Shown here: positions 12,015 through 22,706 of the stretch, in pieces
Numbering within the stretch: position 1 is the first letter of the stretch
Layout of the letters: every line of letters begins with the position of its first letter
NCBI GenBank assembly: GCA_015680685.1
Contig: MNCI01016282.1
Location: forward strand, 29,179-93,178
Origin: Gnetum montanum
Lineage: Eukaryota; Streptophyta; Gnetopsida; Gnetales; Gnetaceae
Length of the DNA: 64,000 nt
Direction: 5' to 3'
Program-made: the position numbers and the translations under genes
Notes under the pieces: generated by a model
What the model was told of the DNA's origin: nothing
Databases searched by the model: none
The model's input: the letters and a program-made list of their open reading frames with translations, nothing else

Positions 12015-12077
12015 CCTACTATAGAAGAGGAGGCTCCTACCATAGAAGAGGAGGCCCCCACTATAGAAGAGGAGGCC
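12015..12077 (+). repeat. 21-base repeat encoding PTIEEEA three times
   Basis: Three in-frame 21-base units (12,015, 12,036 and 12,057) each encode PTIEEEA, giving an acidic heptad run. Differences between units are mostly silent, suggesting expansion while the frame was translated. Confidence 0.75.
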
Positions 12078-13784
12078 CCTGATACAAAGGAGCCTTTTGT
12101 AGATAGTGTCCCATAGCCTGAGGGATGTATGACAGTTGAGGACACCGCTACACTCTTAAGTTAGCTTGAAGAAGAAGGGCTGCATTTCGAGAACAATGAG
12201 TTTGCTAGTTTGTTTGACAATGTGTAGATGGATGATCCCCCTACTCTCACCCCTAAGGGTTTGCTAGGTAGGAACTTTGCACTTCCATATATATTATCCA
12301 ATTACTTTTCCTCTTTTCTCTCATCCTCTTCTATTTGATTATTTTCCTATTTTCCTTTGCTTTTTCTTCTTTTCTTTATAATGCTAACATGCTTTATTGC
12401 ATAGTGAGTACTACTTCTGCTAAAAGCCCTAAATCTTCATCCACTTTCTGCCTATGGCCATAGGCGAAAACCCCAAATAAATTTTCTTTCATGCAAGGTC
12501 TAGTGGATGATATGATCGATTGCTTAAAGAAAATCGATCTTGAGATAGGTGCATCTGGGCTATTACATTTTCTTTTTATTCTTATTTTTTGCTAGCATCT
12601 TATGACTAACATTTCCTTATTTTTGGTATAATAGCTTTACAACTTAAATGGAACCCAAAACAGGTAGTTGAAGTGGAAGTTGTGCCTAAACTCCCTCCAG
12701 AGGTAACAAAGGTGCCTCATCATGTATATGATGAGGCAAGCAAATATGTGCTACACTTAACATGATCACTATGGGAGTGTAGGCATGTCAATGAAGGTCT
12801 CTAGAAATGACTTTAGAAACTCAAAAAAGAAAAGGTAAGTTAGATACCTGAGCTAGAAGACTTGTGGTCATAGAATGGATTCCTAATGACCCATGATAAT
12901 TTACATGGCAACTGGTGTATGGCCATAATTGATTATGTCAAATATTCATTGGCCGTAAGAGGCAAAAATGAGGCCACATGTGAAGTAATCAAACAACGTC
13001 TACAAATTGATCTCTTGGTCCAGAAGAATCAAGATTGAAAAGATTATAGTGTCAAGGTATATGAATGGGGGCAAGCATAAAAAAATCATAAACAAATGTA
13101 TAAAATGGAACATGCTACTTACTACTAAAAGTATAGAGATGCATCTATAGAATGGTGAGGTCGTGAGCTATTCCTTGATGCGATTGGCACTACCCAAGCC
13201 TATGATAAATTTGTGAAACACTTAGTGGTCAATGAATCTCCTAAGAGGGAAATGACACTACCTTCTAAAGAGGCCACATCTACCATGTTTTCTCTAGGGC
13301 CACCTGCATGGACGACTATGGAGAAAGGGAAAATCTTAGCAGGCATTGATTTAGAGGAGGAAGACTAGGAAAATTTGACTGAGGAAATCCTCCAACACTT
13401 GGCATCTAGCCTTGAAAGAATACCACCAGACATGGATGTGGGCCCATCTCAAGTTAGTCAAGTTTATTTTATTGCAATTCATTTCATGATAGCTTTATGC
13501 ATTTTCTTACTCACTCATTGGTTTATTGTTTTGTTCTTGATTTATGTAGGATCCATATGAGAATGTAGGACCTAGTGGGGTGATAGATAAAGACACAGGA
13601 GAGAACCCATAGCCTACTAATTGATATTTTAAAATTTTGAAATGTAATCCCCATTGTTGGGAAATGCTGCAACTCTAAATGTAAACATTAATTTAGACTA
13701 TGTATTTCATTTGCAATTTAATGAAAAGTAAGAGGTTTGTTTTATTTATTTTACCTAGCATTTATGTTGATGTAGTTAGACCCC

Positions 13785-13960
13785 TTGTGGGCCCTATGCT
13801 CTAGTTTAAGGCCATTTCGAGTCGTAGCTAGTTTAAGGCCATTTCAGGCCATAGCTAGTTTAAGGTCATTTTGGGCCATGGGTACTTAATACAGAAAGTG
13901 GGCTGCTAGTTTTAGGCCTTGGCAGGCCATGTGATAGTTTAAGGCCATTCTAGGTTGTTT
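13785..13960 (-). repeat. Tandem repeats with CCTTAAACTAG core (minus orientation)
   Basis: About five units. On the plus strand they read CTAGTTTAAGGCCATTTC; on the minus strand this is the same CCTTAAACTAG core found after pol in element C. Orientation agrees with the minus-strand gag-protease of element B. The RT-RNase H-integrase expected between protease and these repeats is missing here. Confidence 0.65.
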
Positions 13961-14373
13961 GATATAACTAACACAAACAGTAAATATAACGCAAAATTGA
14001 AACTATATAAAAAAAAGTGTTAAAGATAGAATAATTAGATCTAAAGTAGGAATATGCCCTAATCGTGTAGCTATTTCCTAATCCAATGTGGGTTAGGTAG
14101 GGTGTATGGCCTAGAGGATTCAAGGTGACACTCCTCTAAGTTATCATCTACTATTGAAAAAGACAACTCTATGCATATAGTGTCTTTGTCTAGGTCATTA
14201 ATTTTGTCTGACTTATCAGTGAAACAACATTGGATTTCAACGTGGACAAGTGGAACGTCTTCGAAAACTTCTATTTCTTACCCTTGCTCCATGTTTATAT
14301 TGTTGATAGCCCGAGGGGCTACCTCATCACCAAAGATCACCATCTCTCCACTTGCATAGGGTAGGTCGATCTC
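13961..14373 (-). other. Protease to RT linker remnant
   Basis: Minus-strand reading from 14,373 to about 14,050 is coding-like (acidic, for example FSIVDDNLEECHLES near 14,140). It then turns AT-rich and non-coding towards 13,970, probably where pol was lost or interrupted. Confidence 0.4.
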
Positions 14374-14800
14374 CTAGTGTATTAGTAAAGGGACAACCCT
14401 TAGTTGGGCTAACCAAAATATTCCCAAAATCAAATTGAACCCAAGCATTTCTTCTACCACAATGAATTTTGCACTAGTGGGGAATTGATCCCTTGCTAGA
14501 AAGTTGATAGTGATAGTCCCCTTGACCACAACGCATGCCCCATTGAATGACTTGAAACAAGAAGTTGTTGTGGACTTGATTTGATCCACCAGGTCCAACT
14601 TTTAAACAACAAGGAATGGAATTACATCGATTGCTACTCCATTGTCAACATGCACCCTATGAATCCTATATTGGCCTACACAAATTGTTATAAACATAGG
14701 GGTAGTAGGTACTTGACCCCTTTTAGGATCAACTTTAATGGCTTCATCATGGAAATTCAAGTAAGTTGCCTATGATCCTTCAGCCATAGATGGAAGCATA
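14374..14800 (-). pseudogene. Tat-like aspartic protease (element B)
   Basis: A retropepsin that would process the Gag-Pol polyprotein. On the minus strand the active-site region reads HRVHVDNGVAIDVIP (about 14,655-14,610), so the canonical D-[ST]-G has become D-N-G. The flap and C-terminal part follow (FKSFNGACVVVKGTITI, then LGFNLILGIFWL, standing for the usual LLGRPW). A stop codon lies between the two halves near 14,600. It sits downstream of gag in the proper order. The substituted active site and the stop mean it is inactive. Confidence 0.75.
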
Positions 14801-15399
14801 ACAACATGAATGGCTTCTCCTCTAGTGGTGTATCTTCCTTAACAGGAATAAATGCCATCATATGGATCAAAGCCTTACAATGTGTAGCAAAATTCATTAT
14901 TAAATCATATAATCTTAAAGTTGTATTTTTTTTCTTTAAAGTTTGTCTAGCTTGTGTTAGTGTATCTAAGAAATCTTGTCCATCGTCTAGGTGTTTGGTG
15001 GTTTTTGTTTTCTCTATTCATCTTAAAAGATGGATTTCCCGAGGAGGAGAAGACTTGGCTTTTTTGGGTGTTGGGCTTCCAGGCTTTGGTATTTTCTTGT
15101 CATGAATGCATTTCTATCTTATCTTTAGGTGGTGAGGCCATGAGAATCGCTAATGAGGCCTAGTGTAGTATGTTCCCTAGTCATTTTGTCAACTGGATGC
15201 TCATCGTGTTTCCTCAGGTGAGAAGGTTGTGACGTAGTTCCAACCACTAGACTCTGGGTAGGTGGTGAGTTCATACACTTTGGCACTCTTATAACAAAAG
15301 GTTCCTGAGTTGTTATAGTAGCACATTGAGGGCCCTTAACTACAAAAGGTGTTAAAGGCCCCTAGGGTGATATTTTAATGACAAAAGTGGGTTGTGACC

Positions 15400-17873
15400 T
15401 ATGTGACATTGAAGCTTCAGCACCCTGAGAAGCCACATGGACCACAAATGGCTTATGTGTTGCTTCTACATTGTCGTCAATACTAATAGCATTAATGGTA
15501 TAGCTACACTATTAGTGTTCAATGGGTCCTTATAGACATCTATAGATCGGTTTTCTGGCTGGATAGAACTATTTTCATCAAGGATCAACTTACCCTGATC
15601 AATCATACATTGAATGTCATCTTTCAATACCAAGCAATAGTTTGTGTCATGGCCACACAATTGGTGATAATTACAGAAGCGTTCTAGCCTAAAATTTCTA
15701 GGCACTAGAGGCTCATTAGGCATAGCTATAGAGGGGTCTCAAAGGATGTCACAATACCTCTCGTGCTATTTGTGGGCCACCTCTAACATTTGCTTATATT
15801 GAATGCACCCAACACTCAACAATTGATCTAACAACTCTGATAGCTTAATTGGAAATGGGGTGTATTTCAAGTGATCCTTATGCTCGAAATTTGACTTTGG
15901 CGAAGTTTGTGTCATGGCTGTTGATGCTGGAGGTTGGCTAGCTCCCTCGTTGCTAGAGCTTGACGTTTTAGTCATAGCAATCATGGCCTTAGGTGCTTTG
16001 GTAGCTTGATTGTTGTTATTGGACTTGGTTTCATTAGCTACAGTAGCCATAGTGGTTGTTGCAGCCTTTCCCTTTTCCTTCTCTTTCTTTGCATGTGCAT
16101 TTTTGTAAGCTATATAAGCTAGGCCTCTACTAGCCTCCACTGCATCTTGTATACTCTTTGTTATGCAAAAGCCTAGCTAAGGCTATATGATGCTAAATAG
16201 TATAGCTTAGATTTGATAAAATCACTAATAGCACCCTTGAAAATGGATAGTAGATGGGCTTTAGCAATTAGCTCACGAATTTTATTTAAAACAGCACTCC
16301 AGTGTTATATGAATTTCTGGACAGGTTTTAATGGTTCTTGTTTGACATTCATGAGTTGGTCTAAGGTGACTTCTGGCTTCAAGTTATACTTGAAGTGAGT
16401 GATAAACTAACTTGGAAATTTTTCTAGTGTTGAAATAAATGCACGAGGAAGTGCATGATACCAGTCCAAAGCTTTACCAGTCAAGGACATGGTGACAACA
16501 AAAATAATCACATGCAACCATGGCTGCAGTAATAGGGACTCAAATTGAAATGTAACTAAGTGGGTGTTAGGATCACCCTCTCCATTATATTTTGTGAATT
16601 GGGGAAGTTGTACCTTGGGAGGCAACATGAGCGAAGGCATGATGGGGTTAATAGGGTTATCCTAATAAAATTCCATTACATGAACCATTTCAGAGCTGGC
16701 AGCTTTAAGCCACTTGACTTCATCAATGAGGGTTTGAATAAGTTGAAAGGCTTGGTCTAGACCTAGAGGTGTTATGGAAAGTTGCATTATTTGGACTACT
16801 GGTGGCATCATTGAAGCAGCCATCATTGGTGATGCTATTGGTGTAGCTGTCATTCCTATTTGGGGTGCTTTTGGAGCAATTCCCATCGATGGTGTCATCT
16901 AACTAGCCCACAACCCTATGGGTGGTGTCCCTAGAGTGACTACCATTGGTGGTGCTATGGGAATGGGTATCTATCCCATTGCCAAAGTAGCCCATAGTTC
17001 TATAGTTAGCTACACCATATGTGAAGCTTGATACGTTTGGGGTTGGATATACTATGGTATCTGAGACAACTGGATAGTAGGAAAGGACATTGTTTTCCAC
17101 CATGTAGTTGAGGTTGGAGCTACTGCTAGTGGAATTGGTGTAGAGGAGGTAATGGAAATAGGGCCCATTTGTGGTTGTCATGTAGACATAGTATTTACAT
17201 ATGGTGACATAGGCATCACAAACATTGTTTGTGAAAACTGGATAGACTATGAAGGAATACCAAAGGAAAGGGAGGTCAAAGGCCCTACATGTTGTTATGC
17301 TGATAACATTTGATGGCTTCCTACCACCAAGGAAGGTTTGAGTTATTGAAGCATTGTAGCTGTGAGAAAAGAGGCAGAGGCTTGTGACTAGTGTGAAAGA
17401 AATACAAAGGTGGACTATGAGGCTATAGCATAGAATGGGCCACCACCTTCAGAATGGGATTCAAAATCCTCTTGCCCAACATGAAGGGGTTCTTCATAGT
17501 GAGACACCATGTCTCGATCTTTTGACCCACTCAGTCGAATATGTTGGTTCAATATCCATTGAAACTTTTCAGTGACTGGTATGATGGTGTTAGGAGTAGG
17601 AAGGAACTCCCCTCCATTTTGATGAATAATTTCAAAGTTATGCTTTTCTTTGAATTCTTGGTGGTCCAGCGGTAGGCCTACTTGGATCTTTGCACATAAG
17701 AAGTTAGATCACTCCTCATCACATGTCGTGCATTCAGGCGATTGATGTTGCAGTCGAAGAGACTACCGTTGTAGGTGCACTAGGCTAAGTAGTCACTCAA
17801 GAGCTATCACATGTTGCAAGGGATGAGCTATCTCCAAGCTCAATGTGGCAACTAAGGTGCTAGGTGGGTTCAT
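15400..17873 (-). pseudogene. Tat-like gag (element B)
   Basis: Capsid gene reading leftward. The start is the ATG at 17,873-17,871 (CAT on the plus strand), about 490 bases after the primer site. In order: an N-terminal block shared with element A (about 17,700-17,530), a Ser/Thr/Asn-rich part (about 17,180-16,900), the retrotransposon gag core (LPPKVQLPQFTKYNGEGDPN at about 16,630 to LTGKALDWYHALP at about 16,450), a low-complexity Lys/Ala/Thr/Ser linker (about 16,140-15,900), and a Tat-style zinc finger FCNYHQLCGHDTNYC...MIDQGKL (about 15,690-15,590). Several stops and frameshifts separate these blocks. It is a relic, but domain order is complete and the family assignment is firm. Confidence 0.8.
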
Positions 17874-18362
17874 CTTTACTATGTCAAAAAGGACATAAGA
17901 ACTAAAGAAACTTGTGAGAAATGGTGGAATATAGTAAATTTTGAGTTAAAACACTTAAATAGATAAGCTGCGCTGAAAACAAGCCAAAATGGCAGTGTCT
18001 TAAAATGCTAGAAAAATAGTAACTTGTGCTATTACACTTGCTATGCTAGGTGATACTATCACACTGATAGGGTTGTTACACTACACATGTTATGCTATAC
18101 ATGTCAGGTTACATGGAACATAGAGAGCTTAACACAGTACATAGTTTTGAGCTTTTTGTCCTATGGGATTCTAGGGGAACCGTCAACTAGGATCCAACTG
18201 TACCAACTAAAACATAAACAACCCCTACCCTGGCCTATGATCCAGCTACTACCATAGTAGGTCCATAGGGGTGTTACATTTACACGAGCCCATTGCTAGC
18301 AATGAAGGTACAGAAAGCAAGTGAGACTACTTGTGGTGCATAGAAGGGACATAGAGGTTCAA
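17874..18362 (-). other. 5' leader of element B
   Basis: Untranslated stretch between primer site and gag on the minus strand. The corresponding leader in element A is 1030-1454 and is alignable in parts. I see no ORF or other signal. Confidence 0.5.
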
Positions 18363-18380
18363 GCCCTCCTTCTAGCACCA
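18363..18380 (-). other. Primer binding site of element B (tRNA-Asn-like)
   Basis: The minus strand reads TGGTGCTAGAAGGAGGGC, placed five bases past the LTR end. The complement continues leftward with GAGGTTCAAG, so about 28 bases resemble the acceptor and T-arm of plant tRNA-Asn(GTT). The tRNA identity is from memory. One C-to-T change is inferred next to the CCA complement. Confidence 0.65.
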
Positions 18381-18385
18381 AAAAT

Positions 18386-18890
18386 TGTAGCATCTAAAAA
18401 CATTGGTGGCTAGAACACCGAGAGGTCGACAGGTGCATAGTCTAACCTTCAATCCATTGGAGGTTTTTGTTGGAGAAAACAAAAATAGGATGCCCTAAAT
18501 GATCTAGTAGATCAATCAGGGACTTACATAGTGTCCAATAACCATTTTCGAATAATGATTTTAGAGCTTCATGCGTAGGGGTTAGAATAAGTAGGGATGC
18601 AACACACATAACAGCAAGAGAGTATCAACATGTGTGCATCATAACAATAGAAATAAATAGGTACACTAATAGTTTAAAATATGTGCTATTGAAAAATAAA
18701 AGGAGAGTGCAAGTGAGGAAATGCACCACCCCAAGATTGGGGGATGTGACTTTTGATCAAATGATGTGTACAACTGGTACATAGTGTTAGATAGGCATAG
18801 CTAGGTAGTAAGGTAACATGGTCATAGTTTTTGGATCATTGTAGATGCAATGCTGATAGAAATGAGTTGAAGCTTGCTGGGCTGGTAGTT
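18386..18890 (-). repeat. 5' LTR of element B, U5-side part
   Basis: Minus-strand LTR end. It matches element C 7770-8179, including ATCTTGGGG(CT)...GCA(AT)TTTCTCAC (reverse complement near 18,730) and the terminal CCACCAATGTTTTTAG...GCTACA. The homology breaks near 18,890, where the caulimovirid copy starts, and resumes at about 25,583. Confidence 0.7.
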
Positions 18891-18968
18891 GCTACACTAT
18901 GTGGGTGTGAGGTGCAGGTGTCACGTTTGAGTGCAGGAGTGAGGAAGACATTGGGAATGCTCTTAAGA

Positions 18969-18980
18969 TCGTATCAGAGC
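18969..18980 (+). other. tRNA-iMet primer binding site of the caulimovirid
   Basis: TCGTATCAGAGC matches the canonical plant iMet primer site at 11 of 12 positions. It lies about 80 bases inside the left end of the viral copy and 154 bases before the first ATG, the conventional origin of caulimovirid maps. Confidence 0.7.
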
Positions 18981-19133
18981 CTGTGTTGTGGTTCTTCATG
19001 CATCATAGCCAGGGGTGGACGTGAGGGTAGCTCATAAGATAGTTCTGAAGTGTTGTAAGCCATGCAGCAATAGCCGATGGATAAGTGAGTAAGTTGTGCA
19101 AGCCAGAAGTAGAGCGCAAAGTAGGCATGTCTA

Positions 19134-19817
19134 ATGGCGAGTTCATCTAGAAGACCAACTCCAGGTTCCAATTCTACTTTCTCATATATTCAACGTTTAT
19201 CTCAATATTGTTCATTGAATGCCAGTATGTTGCCACCACCACCATGCCAAAAGGATTTTTATCCTAAATCTTCTTTGCACACGTTTGAATCTTTCCAATC
19301 TATGCATTTTAGCGAATGTGATTTGGGTATTGCTAGTTCTGGCCTTCATCTGATTGCTCTTACTTTTTTTGACCTGGGGGAGGTAGACAAATGGAAAAGA
19401 GAAGGCTATTAATATATTCATTTAGTTGAGATCGCTATACACTTTATCTTCTACTAGATTGCTTTGATTGACCAATGTTTTAAATCATTCCAAGAAGCCA
19501 TTATAACCCAAGCCAAAGGACAATTAGTTTCAATTGCTCTAATTTTTACTATTCCAAACTTTACTCTTTCTCTTTCTGATCCACATCTGTTTAATAGTTT
19601 AATGCTTATTACATATATTCTTGTCGACATTATAGATCATAGTGTGTATTGTACTATAGGAACTAGGTTAAGTTTTAAATTATTTAGTTTTATTAGTATT
19701 CAAACTCTCTTACCATTTGGGCAACAAGCTCTATCCATAGGTTCGACAAATTTGGAATATGAAACACATATTAATACTGAGGATCTCCCTATTCATAAAC
19801 TCTTCCCAGATTTATAA
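19134..19817 (+). pseudogene. Caulimovirid movement protein region (30K-like)
   Basis: The start of the viral polyprotein. The ATG at 19,134 begins MASSSRRPTPG, the first in-frame Met after the leader. One frame runs to the stop at 19,815, with two internal stops (19,410 and 19,455). The segment NFTLSLSDPHLF (about 19,555) followed by a hydrophobic run, an Asp-containing stretch and GTRLSFKLF (about 19,660) resembles the core of caulimovirid cell-to-cell movement proteins of the 30K superfamily. In the family this protein alters plasmodesmata. The assignment rests on pattern and position; I could not run a profile. The same frame continues beyond 19,817. Confidence 0.65.
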
Positions 19818-20684
19818 GATTCGCTAGAAGAATACTATGAATATAAAAAAGCAAAAAAATCCCTGTTTAGATCATAATTAAAATCTTGAAGGTATTATGT
19901 AGAGCTAAAACCTCCAAAACTTCTGCCTTATGATCCATTAGCTCCAAAACCTATCAAACCAATAACCCTATTCAAAAAATCTTCCTATGAGGAACAAGAG
20001 GAGAAAATACAGAGAATGGCAAAAATATTTAAAGAATTAGGAATTAAAATGGACCCAAGGAAAATCATTAAGCAGAAAGGGGAAAAAATGGTAGTTGACC
20101 ATAATGGAAAAACTCATATAGAAGATGCTTCAACATCTAGTTCTGATGAAGAAGTATCATGCTCTAGTAAAACATCATATCAAATCTACACACATGAGAA
20201 CCTGCACAAGGTAGATCAGGATATTAGATGTATAGAATGTGATGAACTTCTAAGGATCAACATGAATATAGAAGAAAAAAAGGAAACAACCCATATGATG
20301 CAATATAAAACTTCCATAGAATAGCCTTCTAACATCATTAAGCTTCATAACTGGGCTAATCACAAAATAGCTTATGTTAGTGATCAGAACTTAATGACTT
20401 ATGCATAAGCAAGAGAAGTACAAAAAATTTTTAAAGAATTACACCAAATATGGGTACCTAAGAAAAAGGTAGAAAAATCTAAGAAGGGAAAACAATCTCA
20501 AGCACAAACACTAGATCTTGAAGGATTTTACATAGATTCACCACCAGTCACTTCTCCGAAAGGTAAAAAGAAATCCAAACAATGGATCCAAAGGAGACGA
20601 CCAGTCCATACAATTCCAAGATCTAAAAAAAGGAAGAAAGAGAAGAGATCAATGCTAATGAAGAGGATAATGACACCCTTTACA
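19818..20684 (+). pseudogene. Caulimovirid polyprotein, linker between movement and coat protein
   Basis: Same frame as the movement-protein region, with point stops at about 19,875, 19,887, 20,322, 20,406 and 20,682. The sequence is very Lys-rich and acidic in turn (SSSDEEVSCSSKTS near 20,140; KGKKKSKQWIQRRRP near 20,560), looking disordered. A C-x2-C...pattern (IRCIECDELL, about 20,225) may be a small metal-binding element. No known domain is recognised. The longest uninterrupted stretch is 20,016-20,324. Confidence 0.6.
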
Positions 20685-21727
20685 TAGGAAGTGAAGGTTC
20701 CTTAGATGATGAGGACAAAAAGCTATTAACAAAACAAGGTCTAATCTTCCAAGATCATAAAGATTTCACAGCTATGTAGGTAAGAAGAACATCAGAAAAA
20801 CCACCACCATACTTTAGTATGGATAAAAAATCCATTAGGGAACGACAAAAAGAAATAAATAAAATTAGTGGATTTATTTCTAGATAGATTGTCTTAGAAA
20901 AGAAAACGTATGAGCATGCTATCTTGAGTGCAACGTTAAATTTTGAAGGTATGTTGAAATGTTGGTGGAATTTCATAGAAGCACCTATTTGCAAAAAATT
21001 ATTGAATAATCCTCATGTTATATTTTTAAATGCAATTACTAAGAAATTTTTAAGAAATAAATCTGATAGAGATAGTGCTTATAGAACCTTGTTTTATAGC
21101 TCTCGGTTACATAAAATCCAGGACATGTCCCCATTCCTTGACATTATGGAAGAATGGTACTATTATGGGAAACTCATACATGACATAGGAGCAAAAGAAC
21201 ACCTGCTAGGATGTCTTCCTACACCATTTGCAAGTTACTATAGAGCCCAACTCCAAAATGAAGAAAAGGATCTCGAGGAAATGAGTTTTAGCACCATTCG
21301 CCAGTTCTTAGAAAAAGTCACAAGGGATCTGTGTGTCCAACAAAAAACACAAAAATTAGTAAGTTCACTTACTAAACAAATAGGTAAAGATTTATGTTTG
21401 CAAATGTGTCCAGAGGATAATTTTTCATAGTTGATGAAAAATAGAAAACATCAAAATGAGCCATGTGAATGCAAACCACCTCAACGTTTGTCACGTAGGT
21501 ATTCCAAACCTAAGAAAATGTGGAAAAAGAAATTTCAACCAAAAATAAAATGGAAAATTTGGCCACAAAATCCTTTTAAAGGAATGTTTAAGAGAAAACA
21601 AGGGCCATATAAATCTAAAGAAGTTAGATGTTTTATCTACTCAGGGAAATACTATTCTAGTCAATATCCAAAGAAAAATGATCATCCACATAAGATCGAC
21701 TTCATTGAATCAATGAAAATTACATAA
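20685..21727 (+). pseudogene. Caulimovirid coat protein region with zinc knuckle
   Basis: After a frameshift near 20,650 the reading moves one frame over and stays open from 20,924 to 21,427, then 21,431 to 21,724. The middle part (HKIQDMSPFLDIMEEWYYYG through LLGCLPTPFASYY, about 21,108-21,240) has the spacing of a caulimovirid capsid core. A strongly basic stretch (KKMWKKKFQPK, about 21,510) precedes the knuckle at about 21,629-21,670. There the expected C-x2-C-x4-H-x4-C keeps only its first Cys; the two other Cys and the His are Tyr. Each change needs one G-to-A or C-to-T step. In the family this domain packages the genome. Confidence 0.75.
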
Positions 21728-22337
21728 GATTATTTTTTCTTAACTTATGACTCTGATTTATCTTTCTCAAATAGAGATATTTATCTCAAATCATTAGATC
21801 AATATTCTAATGAAATGGAATTTGAAAATATTCCCTCTTATCACAATGAACTAGGAACGATTGATTATGATACTGATTCTTCAAGATACATGTATCATGT
21901 TTACATGAATGAAGAATCTGAGAATGATGATTTCTATGAGAAAGATCCAACTTATTTCCTATTAAAAATCCAACTTCGACAATTAAAAAAAATGGCAAAA
22001 ATTCCCTCTAGAGGATCTACATAAGTTTAAAGCCTATAAACAAAAAGTGAAAAATAAGAGAAATGAAATATAAGCACATAAATAGATGATTGAAGAATCT
22101 ATAGGACTCTATCAAGATTTCCAAGATCCTAATGATGAAAGGTTTTTAGAAGATACGCAAACTTCTAAAGAAGAAATTATGAGGGAAGTTACTCCTGATG
22201 TCCATACATCTATGTGGAGACAATACCACATAAAAAAACTTAAGAAATATCTCCAACAGGCCACAGAAGAATTAGAGCGACTAGAACAACAAGAAGAAAG
22301 TTGGCAACAACAAGAATATGAAAAGGAAATGAAATAG
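21728..22337 (+). pseudogene. Caulimovirid acidic and coiled-coil linker
   Basis: The coat-protein frame continues with an acidic segment (SENDDFYEKDPTYF, about 21,915) to 22,022. After a frameshift between 22,022 and 22,086 comes a Gln/Glu-rich helix-prone run (LEQQEESWQQQEYEKEMK, about 22,282-22,334). Its likely role is as an inter-domain linker before the protease. No catalytic motif is visible. Confidence 0.55.
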
Positions 22338-22706
22338 GTAAGTGTAATTTTAGAAGTCAATTATAATGAAGCAAGACCTATCTTACCTATCTGTTCCTTT
22401 ACAATATCATGGCCTAAATACCATATATATCAAATAGATTGTCTGTTTGATACAGGGGTAGAGGTTTCTCTTGATAGAGAAGAGACCATACCTCTATGTT
22501 TTTGGGAAGAAAAAGAACCATTTCACATTTCTTTTAACACCCAAAAATGGCTTCTAACTAAACAAGCTAAGCTTCCCGTATTAATGGAAGATAATAAAAT
22601 TGTATATTTTAATATATGTAAATTTCCTTTACCATCATATGATTGTCTGATAGGTTCTGATAATTTACAAAATTATGACATAGCTATTACTAAAAATCAT
22701 ATCTGA
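22338..22706 (+). pseudogene. Caulimovirid aspartic protease
   Basis: Retropepsin-type domain in the same frame as the reverse transcriptase. The active site DTG is intact at 22,449-22,457, in CLFDTGVEVSL. About 80 codons later comes YDCLIGSDNL (about 22,638), which fits the C-terminal hydrophobic-Gly motif. The stop just before (22,335) and the one at its end (about 22,704) interrupt the polyprotein. In the family it releases the mature coat and polymerase proteins. Confidence 0.8.

Larger units (their letters stand above)
10480..13620 (+). pseudogene. Decayed intron-containing ORF, candidate Tat-type antisense ORF
   Basis: Function not recognised. Coding-like blocks alternate with T-rich segments that look like introns: about 10,490-10,700, 10,880-11,130, 11,140-11,870, 11,980-12,260, 12,640-13,030 and 13,060-13,450. 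A clean example is the T-rich segment ending TTATGTAG at 13,545-13,552, which rejoins acidic sequence ending near 13,610. The longest open block (11,144-11,455) has motifs EIIDDLFSDLFGVPSDGLPMG and DIKEWLGID. A heptad PTIEEEA repeat lies at 12,015-12,077. Gag-protease of element B and the CCTTAAACTAG repeats both read on the minus strand, so this ORF is antisense to them. That matches the antisense ORF described for Tat-group elements such as Grande. A captured host gene is the alternative. Several internal stops make it non-functional. Confidence 0.45.

Noticed and set aside
18354-18380. tRNA-Asn gene fragment
   Set aside because: Only the 3' end matches and it sits exactly after an LTR end, so it is a primer binding site.
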